DNA of 64,000 bases from assembly GCA_022410635.1 (NCBI GenBank), contig JAJVDF010000015.1:3241930-3305929 (forward strand). Reading direction: 5' to 3'. Positions 21,851 to 33,712 of this stretch are shown piece after piece. A program made the position numbers and the translations under genes. The DNA is from Tretioscincus oriximinensis (lineage: Eukaryota > Chordata > Lepidosauria > Squamata > Gymnophthalmidae). Each line of letters opens with the position of its first letter. Within the stretch, counting starts at the first letter, position 1. The notes under the pieces are model-generated. The model worked only from the letters and a program-made list of their open reading frames with translations. It searched no databases and was not told the origin of the DNA.

Positions 21851-22562
21851 TTCCATAAGAATGTAAGTGCCCGTCTAGCCCAGCTCTCACAGTGGCACAT
21901 CAATTGTACCTGGGCAGTCCCAAGCAGAAGAAGGAAAAACCCTCATCTATTTCCAACTCCCTGCAGATGGTCAGGAATCTGCCTGTTGCTCCATCTCCGA
22001 GGCAGCAACAAGAGATCCATCCTAGTAGCTATTTATATCCTTGGCTTCCATGAACTTATCTAATCATGTCTTAAAGCTATCCCGGCTGCTAGCTACCACC
22101 ACCTCTTCTGTGGAGACCAATGACTTATGTTCTTATAAATGGGTACTAGGATGGATGTCTGGATGTTGCTTCCGGGATGGAGCAACAGGCAGGACTCCTG
22201 AAACACCATTAGCAGGGAGTCATGAACAGGTGCATATTTTGCTTTCCTCTGTTCAGACAGCCCAGGTGCATCTGGTGGGCTCTGTGTGAGACAGAATGTT
22301 GGACTAGATGGGCTGAGGCCCAATCCAGTATGGCTCTTCTTATGATTCTCTGGGNGAAAAAATTCTTTCTCTTGTCTGTCCTAACTCTGCTGCCTATCAG
22401 TTTCAAGGAATATCCCCTAGTCCTAGTGTTGTGTGATAGAGAAAATCATTTTTCTCTATTCACCTTATCCATCCTGTGCATGATTTTATACACCTCAATC
22501 AGATCACCTTTTAAATGTTCTCTTTTGAGGCCCAGACATTCTTTGGATGTCTCCCTTAAGCA
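21851..22562 (-). mobile_element. CR1 LINE, 3' end, reverse orientation, split by a second CR1
   Basis: Left piece 21851-22123 runs from the reversed tail ('ttccataagaatgtaag') through 'cacctgggcagtcccaag' equivalents to 'ggagaccaatga'. Right piece 22346-22562 continues the same element ('ttctctgggngaaaaaattc', 'ctagtcctagtgttgtgtga', 'ctcaatcagatcacc'). In unsplit copies these two pieces are contiguous ('gactaatgatcctctgggt' at 41918). Confidence 0.82.
22124..22345 (+). mobile_element. CR1 LINE 3' end inserted head-on into another CR1
   Basis: A 222-bp 5'-truncated CR1 tail in plus orientation: 'aaatgggtactaggatgg', 'cgggatggagcaacaggc', 'ctagatgggctgaggcc', ending 'ggctcttcttatga'. It interrupts the minus-strand copy. 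The bases ATGA occur at both junctions (22120-22123 and 22342-22345), which may be a short target duplication. The segment 'cttatgttcttat' at its 5' junction resembles CR1 octamer units and is unexplained. Confidence 0.8.
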
Positions 22563-23613
22563 GGCAACCATAAACACTGCTTAAAATGTTACATTGATGG
22601 AGAGATAAAAGTATCAACTACACAACTACCACTTCACTTTTATGTCCATGAACAAGCGCATGCCATTTCAATCACAAATGATAGCATCTGCCTGGTTTAG
22701 GGAGCTTTCAGGCCATTTTCATGGCACTTACTCCTCTTTAATTGATCCTAGATGCAAAGAAGAGTCCAAACTTGCTAGGTGAAAGTCCAGGTTGAAAAAA
22801 AGTTGTTTAATTGCACCTAAGGCATTTTTTAGCATGAACAATATGTTCTGTTGGCCATGGTAAGACTGGATAATTTCAACTCATATGTTTTTAAGGATTT
22901 TCTAAAAAGAACACAGTGATGGTAACTGACACACCTCNAGGAGGAGACTATCCCATGGTATGTGGACAACTACTAAGACGCCCTGCCATGGGTTCNCACT
23001 CCATTACAGAAGTGATTTACTCAAGCCTTTAAGACAAATTCCAGGAGTTAAACCTGAACGTTTTTCCACACAACCAAACTGAGTCAAAGCCAATTTGAAA
23101 AGCAAAGATTTTCCCATAAGCAAAATAATAACACAAACAAAATATTTGTAAACCATAATGTGCATATCTAGGTTACTATATTCATTATATCCTGACACTT
23201 CCTGACTCCCAGAATTGGCTGTTTCTGGCATGTCTAAAATGTATATCCTCCTTTAACATTCTTAGCTTGGAGCATATTAAATGCACAGCCCACTAACTTG
23301 CAAAAAAAANCAAAAACCCTCACCAAGCAATTTACAGAGCTCGACGGGATTTTTATTTGCATTTCAGCACTTCCTATCCAATGAACCAAGAATCAAAGAA
23401 CACGGAAATGGTGACTGCATAATTTACACTCTTCCTCTCCAATCTGAAAGGATGGAACTCACATAGCAAAGCTGAATAATTTTAACCCATGACATTTACT
23501 GATTAAAATAGAAAAGACCTCTCTAGGTTCATAAGGAAAACCTATTCGACAGCGATCATGTGTTTATTCCCCTTACTACCTACAATCTGCCTTTTTAAAA
23601 AATTGTAAGGTAC
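22563..23613. other. No recognised feature (MAPK10 intron)
   Basis: No exon, RNA gene or repeat recognised. Confidence 0.4.
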
Positions 23614-24480
23614 TGTGACAATGACGCCTGGCAATTTCACCTCCCCACAGCTAAGCCAGAGACACCCACCGCCTCAGCCTAGCATGACGCCACCTGCCAT
23701 TGATCACTTTCCTTTATACACCTGGGCCTTAGGAACTCCCTTCTGTAACTTCCCTCTAGGACCCTATAGTCAAGAGCCCACCGTGTAATTATCCTTCAAA
23801 TTGGGCTGAAGCTTTATACTCTAGCTTTCCTCACTGAGCTGTTACAAAGAGTTGATAAACAGAGGCCTGTAAGCGTTAAGAAGCAAAAAGTTTATTTTAC
23901 CAATAAGAACAAAGATTATCCAACAGTGTTACATTCTTTCTGACTTGAAATGAAATGCTTTGTTTTAAACAAGAGTTAAAATCAAACATGTAATCAATGC
24001 TCACTACTGGCTGGGTGATTATGTACCATTGAAGCTGGTGAGTATTGGCAAAAAGTTCTTTTCTCTAACTTGCACACGAGGAATAGACCTCTAGCATAAC
24101 AGGTAAGTATTCACAACACCTGCCTAATTCCCTTTATTGTGAGACTTCAGTGTCCCATTCGGTCCCGCCAATAAGCCCTCTGTGACTCAAGCAGTGCACT
24201 TCAGCTCCCACTAGTATTAGCCCACAGTAGCCACAACCCCACTCATGCTAGAGCTTTTTTGCCAGTTCTCTTAACCAGAGATCTGTCTTTAGTGCTTCTG
24301 AACAAAACCTTGTCTTTACTTCTCCCTGCCTAAAGCAAAAGCCAAACACTTCATGTGNTCCTTAAATAGCCTTTTCCTCGGCTCCTAGCAGCTGTCTCAG
24401 GATTGGTTACCCCAGGGTTCCTACTGCCCTCACATTAGAAAACCCTTGGATGACCACACCCACTGTTGGGCTCCATCAGG
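23614..24480 (-). mobile_element. Putative solo LTR (retroviral or LTR-retrotransposon type)
   Basis: On the minus strand there is a promoter-like arrangement: 'ggttaccccagggttcc' in plus, whose reverse includes GTAACCAATCC, a CCAAT-like box. Next comes TATTTAAGG (24361-24368) and, about 470 bases on, a polyadenylation signal AATAAA (23891-23896) followed by a GT-rich segment. The far end reads …GTCATTGTCACA, a plausible CA terminus at 23614. The opposite boundary and any target duplication are not defined. It lies in the sense orientation of MAPK10. Confidence 0.42.
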
Positions 24481-24504
24481 GATGTCCTGAAATCCATACC
24501 CTTT

Positions 24505-26096
24505 CATAAGAACATAAGAAGAGCCATACTGGATCAGGCCAGAGCCCATCTAGTCCAGCATTCTGTCTCACACAGAGGCCCANCAGATGCACCTGGGCAG
24601 TCCGAACAGAGCAAAGCAAAATATGCACCTGTTCATGACTCCCTGCAATGGCATTTCAGGAGTCCTGCCTGTTGCTCCATCCTGGAGGCAACATCCAGAC
24701 ATCCATCCTAGTACCCATTTATACCCTTGCTATCTATAAACCTGTCTAGTCCTGTCTTGAAATAAATGGGTGACCAGAATTGAACACAGTATTCCAAATG
24801 TGGCCTCAGATTTATAAAGAGGCAAAACAACATTTGCTGACTTGTTTTCGATTCCTTTCCTAATTATCCCCAACATGGAATTTGCATTTCTTGCTGCCGC
24901 TGCACAGTGGGTTGAAATTTTCATTGAATTGTCCACCAACACCCCAAGATCCTTTTCTTGCTCGGTTACAGAAAGCTTGGTTCCCATCAGGTGGTAGGAG
25001 TATTTTGGGTTCTTTGCCCCAATGTGCATGACCTTGCACTTGCTTTAATTGAAGTGCATTTGCCACTTTGATGCCCACTCATCCAATTTCAATAGATCAC
25101 TCTGGAGTGCCTTACAATCATTTTCAGTTTTCACTACCCTGAACAATTTAGTGTTGTCAGCAAACTTGGCTACTTCACTGTAATCCAGATCATTTATAAA
25201 TATATTGAAAAGCAAAGGTCCCAGTACAGACCTCTGGGGTACCCCACTTCATACCTCTTTCCACTCAGGGATCTGTCCATTTATTACTACCCTCTGTTTT
25301 CTATCTTTTAGCCGGTTTCCAAACCAGGACAAAATCTGTCCTCTTATTCCATGAGTGTGGAGCTTTTTAGGAGCCTTTGATGAGGGACTTTATCNAAAAC
25401 CTTCTGAAAATCTAGATAGACAATATCAACTGGATCCCCTTTATCTACATGTTTGTTAACACTCTCAAAGAATTCTAGCAAGTTAATAAGGCATGATTTA
25501 CCTTTGCAGAAGCCATGCTGAGTTTCATTCAGCCATGTGTGCTTCTCCATGTGTTTAGTAATTTTGTCCTTAATTATAGTTTCCAACACTTTACCTGGAA
25601 CTGATGTTAAACTGACCGGTCTATAATTTCCGGGATCACCCCGGGATCCTTTTATGAAGATTGGTGTTACTTAGCTACCCTNCAATCTGCTGGTACTTTG
25701 CCTGCTCTTAAGGAACGATTAAATATTTTGGTTCGAAGTTCAGCAATTTCACATTTGAGTTCTTTAAGAATTCTTGGGTGAATGCCATCTGGCCCTGGGG
25801 ATTTATTAATGTTCAGCTTATTAAGGATAGCAAGGACCGCCTCCCTTGTTATCTCTATCCAGTTTAATTCCTCTGGTGTTCTTCCTGAGAAGATTAAATC
25901 TGTTGCGGGTAAATTCATTCTGTCTTCTTCAGTGTAAACTGAAGCAAAAAATTCATTTAACCTCTCTGCAATCTCCATGTCCTTCTTGATTATGCCCTTT
26001 TGTCCATTGCTATCTAGTGGTCTGACTGCTTTCCTGGTAGGATTCTTATTTCTGATGTATTTGAAAAAGTCCTTATTATTTCTTCCAAGCTGGTCC
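24505..26096 (-). mobile_element. CR1 LINE, 1.6 kb, 5'-truncated, dead reverse transcriptase
   Basis: In element orientation: a pre-RT segment (EIAERLNEFFASVYTEED), RT motifs NKSPGPDGIHPRILKEL, then after a one-base deletion near 25670 GDPGNYRPVSLTSVPGKVLE, HTWLNETQHGFCKGKSCL, DIVYLDFQKVxDKVPH, SVLGPLLFNIFINDL, and FADN where the catalytic motif should be FADD. The C-terminal block (HIGAKNPKYSYHL … KDLGVLVDNSMK) runs to 'EYCVQFWSP' and jumps at about 24770 straight into the 3' untranslated region, so a few hundred bases are deleted. The 3' end has two octamers (CTTCTTATGTTCTTATG, minus strand). CR1 elements are non-LTR retrotransposons that move by target-primed reverse transcription. The endonuclease domain is missing. 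Confidence 0.92.
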
Positions 26097-27516
26097 CCAC
26101 ATTAAAAGCTTCCTAACTACACACTAATCCCCACTCTTTCTGGAGAAGCTGAATTTCTGGCTTTGCAACCAATTAGAGGAAAATTGTTGCTAAGACAAGG
26201 AAAAGGTACGGGTGGTTCTCCACATATAAAAACCACTATAAACTCCATTTTCATTCTGATAATGGGAAAATCTTCACAAATAGATTATTACTGGGTTAAA
26301 AATGCATGCTGACAGGCAGCCCCTCCGGCTAAACTTCANAACCAACATCTGAGCAACTTAATACTCCTTACTTAACTGCTTGGCTTATTACATTTCATTT
26401 CAGCCTGCAGAGTTTAAATGATTAGAATTTCTATCCTCAAGGGCTTCTCAAGGGCAATTTAACTCCTGAACATTGGCTGCATTAGAGTTGTTTCATAGAG
26501 TTGTTATAAAATTCAGATAAGGACCAACTAGCAAATATGTTGTAAGATTCAGAAAGTGAAGCAGAATTAATTCTACTACTATTTGCACCTGCTCTGGGCA
26601 TGGAATGCTGTTGCACTATGCTACTGGGGATTTCTGGCATTAAAAGAGAAACTCTTGATTTCCCCCAAAAAACATATGAATTACTTTTCTGTCTCAAAGG
26701 GACACANAATAGCTTGTCACAACAATTGGAAATCAATACAAGCAAATCTGAAGAGAAAGTACATAAATTTAAAATATATACGAATCTTTCAGCAGCTGAA
26801 AAACTGGTTCAGAGTCACAGAAATGCNACATTTTTTCCTTGTGGGACAGGGTGTGAAGTCATTTTTGTTCTTGCTGGCTTAATGTACAGAATTTGGGCAT
26901 TTTGTTGGCACCAACTGATGCTTCTGGAGGTCATTTTGGACACAAATGAGTTTTCCAGTTGCTGCCAAGAAGGACTGTTAAACTAGTATGGGATCAGACA
27001 AAAGCAGATCTTTCTTTATCACACTACCGCAGCCGGTTAGAATAGCACAGCTGTTCATGTATCTGTTGTATAGGCTGCCAGAGGCAATGCCATTCAGAAA
27101 ATAGCTTTCTACCCTTGCAGAGAAAACCACATAAATCCAAAAAAATTCCAAGAAGAATGGACTTTTTTTCTGCTGAAGGCACAATGAAAAATTAAAATGC
27201 TTCCAAAAAAGGGGTGACAGTCTCTTTATTAGTCCACATTGCATGCATNGGACTTTATGGTAATCCAGATCAGATCTAGGCTAAGAGCCCTCTAAACAGA
27301 TTAGTGGTAGACCACATTAATCAGGTCCAAGACCATGCTGACACAGCATAAACCAGATTAAGCAACATCACACCTGCATGTGGGCCAGATTCTGGTACCT
27401 TTGCGGCATTAGTAAAATCTCTAATTTACTTCAACTGCAGGTTATACAGTAACGATCACAAAATATGGAAGTTCAAGTTTATACTGTACCTTGTTTTACC
27501 TGTAAGGAACACACAC
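26097..27516. other. No recognised feature (MAPK10 intron next to the donor)
   Basis: No repeat recognised. This is sequence 3' of the first coding exon in gene orientation. Confidence 0.4.
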
Positions 27517-27588
27517 CTGACAAAAGGCAATCTTCACATCCAGGGTAGGTTCACCGCAGTAGTATAAGAAATGGCGGCTCATATATAC
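27517..27588 (-). CDS. MAPK10: MAPK10 (JNK3) first coding exon: JNK3-specific N-terminus
   Basis: A 72-bp exon: acceptor TTGCAG, six untranslated bases (GTATAT), ATG at 27582-27580, then 22 codons ending in CAG before donor GTGTGT. The peptide begins MSRHFLYYCGEPTLDVKIAF and ends CQ. It aligns without gaps with the N-terminal extension of mammalian JNK3 as I recall it (Leu3 to Arg, Ser10 to Gly), which distinguishes JNK3 from JNK1 and JNK2. It ends in phase 0 and joins in frame to the exon at 7522-7691, where a second possible start (MSKSK) matches the shorter isoforms. The acceptor shows that a further untranslated exon lies at higher coordinates. I could not identify it. Confidence 0.93.
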
Positions 27589-28137
27589 CTGCAATTCAAA
27601 TGACAACAGCATGAATATCTGTCATCTGTTCACAAGGCCAAGATAAAAATATCTCTGATAGATAATCAGTCAGAGGTGGTTTGTATTGACTCAGTATAAA
27701 TGAAAAGATAGATTGTATACATGTAGCCTGTTGCTGTTTAATCCTTTAAGAAGAAGCAAGTTAGATGATCAAATGAGCCTTCTTTATCCCTTCAACCTCT
27801 GATAAAGGCAATCTACCCACTGGCCTCTTTTTCAGCTACAATGAACCCACTTTACATATGAATAACAATCAGAATTGACTGAACAAGTGAGGAAAAATGG
27901 CTAGAATTGCTTTTACACAGTGAAGCTCCTGGTATACCCCCAAGTGCTTAAAATTGCCACAGGATTGAAGAGCTGTATATATTTTTATTTTATTGATACT
28001 TTATTCACAACAGAATACTTTAGAGCATCAGAATAAACAGCTGAGAAACAGCTCTCCCTTCCCAACTTTCAGGCATTGTTGTTTTAATAGGATAATTCTG
28101 TTTTTAACCTTATCCATCATTAGATTTTCAAGTATAG
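27589..28137. other. No recognised feature (5' side of MAPK10 first coding exon)
   Basis: Intron or 5' untranslated territory with no recognised element. Confidence 0.4.
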
Positions 28138-28240
28138 GATGGAGTAGGAAGAGGAAGAGGAAATAGTAGTAATAGTAATAGTAGTAATAGTAGTAGTAGT
28201 AGTAGTGGGTTTTTATACCCCACACTCATTAATAAGAACA
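28138..28240 (-). mobile_element. SINE family A 3' end with (AGT)n expansion
   Basis: 'gggtttttataccccacact' is the family A 3' body. The adjoining tail has changed to AATAGT/AGT units (28164-28206) preceded by GGAAGA units. The Tyr-rich frame on the minus strand is a product of the repeat. Confidence 0.65.
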
Positions 28241-29128
28241 ATAACTCAAATGTGGCCTAAAAGTGGTAGCAGTCAACAATAGTGTTCCCATCCCATATTT
28301 TATCAGCACACAAGGGTAAATAATGCATCTGGAAATGTATTTTCCTATCTTTAATGTGGATTAAGGCTTTAGCATGTAAACAATATCATTACTAATCTGC
28401 TTTTGAGCATACAGCCATTTTTACTACATGCAGATGGAAACAAACGAGGCTTCCCAGAAGCCCAATCTAGCGAGAAGGCAGACTGAACACATCTGCTCAC
28501 ATCGCTGCTCCATGATGAGCCAGCACCACGGCCACTGCCACTGCCTTCTATAGGCCATGGGAAGGCCAGCCAACACCCCAGCTGCTGCCATCTTGGTGGA
28601 GGGATCTAAAAGAATGCCACTGCTGGTATGACACCATCCACAAGTCAAGTGGACCAGCTGCCAGGAGACCACACAAAACCATCAAGTGCAAGGAGGACAG
28701 AGAGAAGGAGAAGGGGGAAGGAGGGACAGGGTTGTGGGTCAGTAAATGCCCATAATTTTTAAAAATGGTGGAATGTCTTGAGTGGGATGAAGAGGGGTTT
28801 GGGAAGGAAAGGGGCTCCTAGGCTTCCCTAGTTGCCACATTTCAAATGTAGTAACCCTTGAGTCTAGCCTGGTTGGGGTGCTTTTCCATCTGGGATGATT
28901 AAGATAGTCAGCTTCTGCATCTGTGCCTAAACTTAATTAATATAAAATGATTAATTGTGCGTAGCCCAAGCAGAAACTTTGAGCCTGGAGCAGTCTTAAA
29001 GCTAGGAGCTATTTTCAGCCTTTCACACAGCAATAAGGATGTGACTTTTCAATCATATATAATTGTGTGTTTTAAAGAATGAAGGGACCGCCTTTTACTG
29101 CACAGAGGGCTTCTGACCATGGGACCAC
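28241..29128. other. No recognised feature
   Basis: 28430-28700 is GC-richer and purine-rich at its end. An 82-codon minus frame there has no recognisable domain. Confidence 0.4.
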
Positions 29129-29305
29129 TTGAGCTTATTTGACAGAAGATGGAACAAAAGAGAGAGAAAGAGGAAGAACAGGAGTAGAGAGAGGGAAGGG
29201 AGGGGGAGGAGGGGGGAGAGGGAGGGAGGGAAAAAGAAAGGGGGGGAGCAAAAAGAAAAGAGGAGGAGGGGAGGAAGGAGGGAAGGAGAGAAGGAAGGAA
29301 ATCTA
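29129..29305 (+). repeat. Polypurine tract (GA/GGA-rich)
   Basis: Almost only A and G for about 150 bases ('agagggaaggga', 'gggagggagggaaaa'). Frames on both strands (Arg/Lys/Glu-rich, or Ser/Leu/Pro-rich) are shadows. Such tracts can form triplex DNA. Confidence 0.9.
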
Positions 29306-30114
29306 GAATGCACGATTATGCACAAATGGCAGCCCATCCCTTGTTCTCACTTCTAGTGCCAATCTGCCACTGCGCAAGAACAATAAAAGATCAAGATCTC
29401 CCAAGTCATCTCATCCTGAAGTGTGTGCATGTGTTCAATTTTTAATGAATGAATTATAACACAGTTCTAAAAAAGCAAGATGACCTTTCCGGCTTTGTGT
29501 TGCAGTGGCTCATACTGCTGTCTCATTGCTCAGTGACTCACTACACTACAGATGGTTTCCTTATATCCCTCCTCCACTATTCTTTTTACCCCTCCTTTCT
29601 ATCTTTTGGTAAGAGCATCTCATATTAATAGAATTTTCCCTTGTTTCTAGAAACCAGCCAACTAGATAATTCCCATCACCCTACCACAAAGATCTCAAGT
29701 TTCTAAGGCAGAAGCTGCATAAAAGGAGTTCCTGTCAATTGTGGGTTGCTGTGTTTGCAAGGAAGTGTTGAAAGATATTGGAAGCCTGCTGTGTGCGCAC
29801 ATCATCGGGTGCAAGTGACAAAAATAGGATGTTTTCCACTTCTTGCCTTTGACGTTTCTGGCTATGGCTGTTCCGTGACACTATGTACACACAGNCAAAG
29901 TATAACACCTGGGATTCTCCTATAGGCTACCTTGTCTCTTGAAATCCCAACACAATCCTGGATACTGGAATAAAACCCTTTAACAACATTATGTTGGAAA
30001 ATCAATTCCCAACTCGGATTTTAACTCCCAAGCAAAGGGATGTACCTTGGCTGGAATTCTGCTCATGCAACCTACCACCTCGAGAATGGGCACTGCACAG
30101 GCATGAGTGGAGCC
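29306..30114. other. No recognised feature
   Basis: No exon, RNA gene or repeat recognised. Confidence 0.4.
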
Positions 30115-30372
30115 GAACAGGATTAACTATTTTGTGGTTGCCCCCAGTATATGGAATAGTCTCCTCCTCAATGTGCATCAGTCATCATCATTGTATTCTT
30201 TTAGAAGATGAAGATGCACCTTTTTAACCTGGCCTCCGGTCGAAGAAATGACTTTTTCCTTCCCACCTTCACATATTGTTTTATACTGTTTTTAATATTT
30301 CAGTTTTCTATTGTTGGCCACCCTGATATCTTCAATTATAGGGCAGGGATATAAGAATAAATAAATAAATAA
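30115..30372 (+). mobile_element. L2-clade LINE 3' end
   Basis: Shares long stretches with 3180-3492: 'gaatagtctcctcctcaatg', 'gtgcatcagtcatcatcatt', 'aacctggcctccggtcgaag', 'gttggccaccctgatatctt', ending in (AATA)n. Non-coding remnant. Confidence 0.82.
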
Positions 30373-30399
30373 TCCAAGTCTCTATTCACACTGGAAGTT

Positions 30400-30480
30400 A
30401 TTCCAAGATATATCTCAGCATGGAGGCCTGTCATCTGCATGATAGTATGGACTATGGCAGAATTATCTAGTCTCTTCTCA
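30400..30480. repeat. Family P repeat (copy 3)
   Basis: 'ccaagatatatctcagcatg', 'gaggcctgtcatctgcatg', 'atagtatggactatggcag' match the family P words at 12000 and 37735. Confidence 0.5.
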
Positions 30481-30739
30481 TAACGATAATCCATATTCAT
30501 GTCAGACATGAATACAGAGCATTGTAACTGGCAGTGCCTGGAAACATGATGTTGCATTAGGTATCACCTAACATTGTTTATTCATACTTTATTTATTTAA
30601 ATATGCATATACTGCTGTGTATTTAAAAAAGAGGTTCACACATACATTCCAAGTAAGGATTAAAAAAGAATTAAAAGCAAATCTATATACAGAACTATTA
30701 AAATTTTGAGTTGGACACCTGGGAAGGCCTAAGTAAAGA

Positions 30740-30832
30740 AGAACATAATTTTGCTTTTACTGTTGACTGCNCTGAGACCTTCGGGTATGGGGCGGGGTAT
30801 AAGTATAAATTAATTAGTTAATTAATAATTCA
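30740..30832 (+). mobile_element. L2 LINE 3' tail
   Basis: 'ctgagaccttcgggtatggg' and 'gcggggtataagtataaatt' with an AATT-type tail. Confidence 0.72.
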
Positions 30833-30931
30833 CACCTAAATTATAAATAAGGTGACTCTCAAAGGTCAGAGGGAAAAGTATTCCAAAGAAAAGGCACTAT
30901 TATTAAGAAGGCTTTGCTAAAAGTGGTTGTG

Positions 30932-31221
30932 GAGAAGGAGGAGAAGCAGAAGAAGAAGATGGAGAAAGAGGTTTTTGTAGGCTGGAAGGGACTCAAAGTG
31001 TCTTACAAGCTTACAGTATTTTTCACTCAAAGGTTTATATTCTATCTTCCCCACCACACTTTGATGGTCCCCATTTATTTAATTGCAATCTCTTGCTTTC
31101 AAATAACTGGGTTGGCTAGAGCTGAGATTAGAAGAAGGCATTCACCCCTCTCCAAAGCTGACACAGGGCTTCGAGAACGAGTCTCTCAAGCGAAAAACCA
31201 TTTCTTAACCACTATACCACC
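30932..31221 (-). mobile_element. tRNA-derived SINE, family A (near full length)
   Basis: GAA-rich start (reverse of the tail), 'ggctggaagggactcaaagt', 'caaaggtttatattctatc', 'aataactgggttggctagag' and a head reading 'aaccatttcttaaccactat' in plus. Confidence 0.75.
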
Positions 31222-32212
31222 ACACTTCACTTAACCACTTTTCTACCATGCCCTACCATGTTGATATATTCAGTAAGTCCCAGCACCCACAGAATTCAAA
31301 ACAAATTATTTCAGCCATCTTTTTACTCTGTAACAGGGGATAAAATCTATTTGCATCCTCTAAGCGCCAAGACTTGGCTAAAAATGCATAATCCTGATCC
31401 CCCCCCCCTCCAAATTTTGAGGTTGTCTCTGAAACAACACTTTTTTGTGTGACAGACACAGCACATCGTGTTCCAGAAAACATCATTAAAATAATTATAA
31501 TAGCAGCAACCAATACTTTCTAATGCATCCATTTTGAAATCTGATCTACCCCTAGAATTAGGTGATGGGGCAACAGATTCAGTCTTATGCCATTCCCTTC
31601 AGGAATATATTTGTCAAATTCAACTTACTGATCCCTTTATAATTGCACTTTTAAAATTCTGTCTGGACGGGCCCTTCTTGTCACACCGTGTTCAGGATTG
31701 TTACATTTGACCTTTCATTTCCCATCTACAATCTTTTTCTCGGTTGTCTTGACAACTTTTTACTCCATCTGTCCTGGCAATGAAAATAGAGGCCTATTTT
31801 CACAGCTTCCAATCTTTTTTGTGTCCTTGAGGCGGCACATCTGCTGACACAGACTCAGGTTGTAAAGCTGTTTCTGTCTCAACAAATGTGGGTGTTGAGC
31901 AAAAGCTGAGGAAATGCTATTATAATAACTGATGCAGGCAACGAGTTGCCCAGGCAGGCAAACAGTGACCAAGATGGAGTCACTGAGGTGGAGAATGTTT
32001 TATGGTTTCCACACAACACCGCTACAAACAGTTAACCTTGTTGTAAAGTAACTTTATATCCATTTTTGTTCCAGTTCTAAGTTTTAACGTAAATGACTTG
32101 TACTACGCAAAATAACAGAAACAAAATCTATTCAGTTTATGTACCAGATATTCACTGCTGCACATAACTGAAGGTTTACATATTGTTAATACATGCCATA
32201 GTCCGAAGAATA
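31222..32212. other. No recognised feature
   Basis: No exon, RNA gene or repeat recognised. Confidence 0.4.
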
Positions 32213-32442
32213 AGAAGGGGGAGGGGGGAGGAGCAGGATTTGGTTCTTATACGCCGCTTTTCTCAACTTTTGAAGGGATGCAAAGCAGATTACAAGGTAT
32301 TTTTGCCCAAAGGCTTACATTCTATCTTCCCCACCAGGCTGTGATGGTTCCCATTTATCTACTTGCAATCTCTTCTTCTTCTTCCTCTTCCTCTTCCTCT
32401 TCCTCTTCCTCTTCCTCTTCCTCTTCTTCCTCTTCCTTACTC
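32213..32442 (-). mobile_element. SINE family A 3' half fused to a (CTTCCT)n tract
   Basis: Tail-side body is present ('tcttatacgccgcttttctc', 'gcccaaaggcttacattcta'), but at about 32370, after 'ttgcaatctc', the tRNA-derived head is replaced by about 70 bases of CTTCTT/CTTCCT. The Ser and Glu homopolymer frames are artefacts. Confidence 0.7.
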
Positions 32443-33712
32443 TTGCAGATAACAAATATGTGGGGTGGGAAGAGAGAATTGGGTTCCAGCTTCCAGGTAG
32501 CTATAAGAGCAATGATAATAAAAGGAGCCAGCGAACATAAATAAAAGGCCATGGTTGCCTATTGAAACTGGTGGGTGCAGAATAAGACAGTGTATGATCT
32601 TCTATTAGTCATTAGCCCAGATCTTTCTTCCCTTTCTAGTAAGGATTTTTTTTTCTTTCATTTTCACAGAACAAAGGTTAAGGCATCCTGAGGTATCAAT
32701 CAGTATTTACTTCTTGTGGCATATTCTCAAGGGAATTCAGTGATTAATTCTGTATTGTAACATCACTCACTTTCCGAGTCTAACAATAAAAGAGCATAAA
32801 GGAGACATGATGATTGGCTTTGTGAAGTGTATTCTTTATCAATTAAAGGCCTGTATTTGAAAAGACACAGATTTCCCCAAATCACCCACACTCTATTTAC
32901 TTCCCCTTAGTCCTTTGAGATTACAGGCAACCAAACATCTAACTTTTGGGAAAGGGATCAAATGAGAAAATGCTGTTCCTTGGTAAATGTCACTGCAAAG
33001 TTGCCTAGAGGTATGTAATGAACCATATTAAGAATTATATTTAATGCACTTCCAGGCTAAACTATAAAGTTCATTCTACCTAACACAACTTTAGCCTCAT
33101 TTGCCTCCAGAGTATTAGATATCTCACTGCTGCTTTATGAAGGGTGGAAATGAACCATAGACCAACAAATGGTGCAACTTTGTCTTCTTTACACACGCAC
33201 TATTAAAGAAAGATATCTCCCAGTGAACTTAATTTACAAATCCTCCAGTCTATCAATTGTGCCTTCCTTTCTCTCTAAATAAGCTTAAGGAAGACACAAT
33301 TTTAAAAGGATATTGGAGTTAGCAGTTGATCTGTGGCCTGTTTACTCTAATCACTCCCTAAACGGATTGTGGCATACATGCACTGACCAAACAGAGGAAA
33401 TTCACAATTATGAGAGACAGATAAACAGACACACACAGAGAAATGAGCAGATGGAAGCTGTTAGAATTTGCATTTCAGCCTTCTAGAATCCATAAGGCAT
33501 TATAGCATGTACCACAGTATCTTTCTTGCTTTGTTCCGCTCATATTCAATAGATATGTTGCAAAATCATGTATGGTGGGTGAGTCAGACTTTTTAAGAAC
33601 AGCTTCAAATATAGCCTGCTTTCCCAGAATTTTATCTATTCAATTTTCTATTTGAAGAAGCTTCCACCATTAAGCAGTAGTCTTCAAACATCAGTCACAA
33701 GTCCCAGTTACT
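32443..33712. other. No recognised feature
   Basis: No exon, RNA gene or repeat recognised. Confidence 0.4.
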
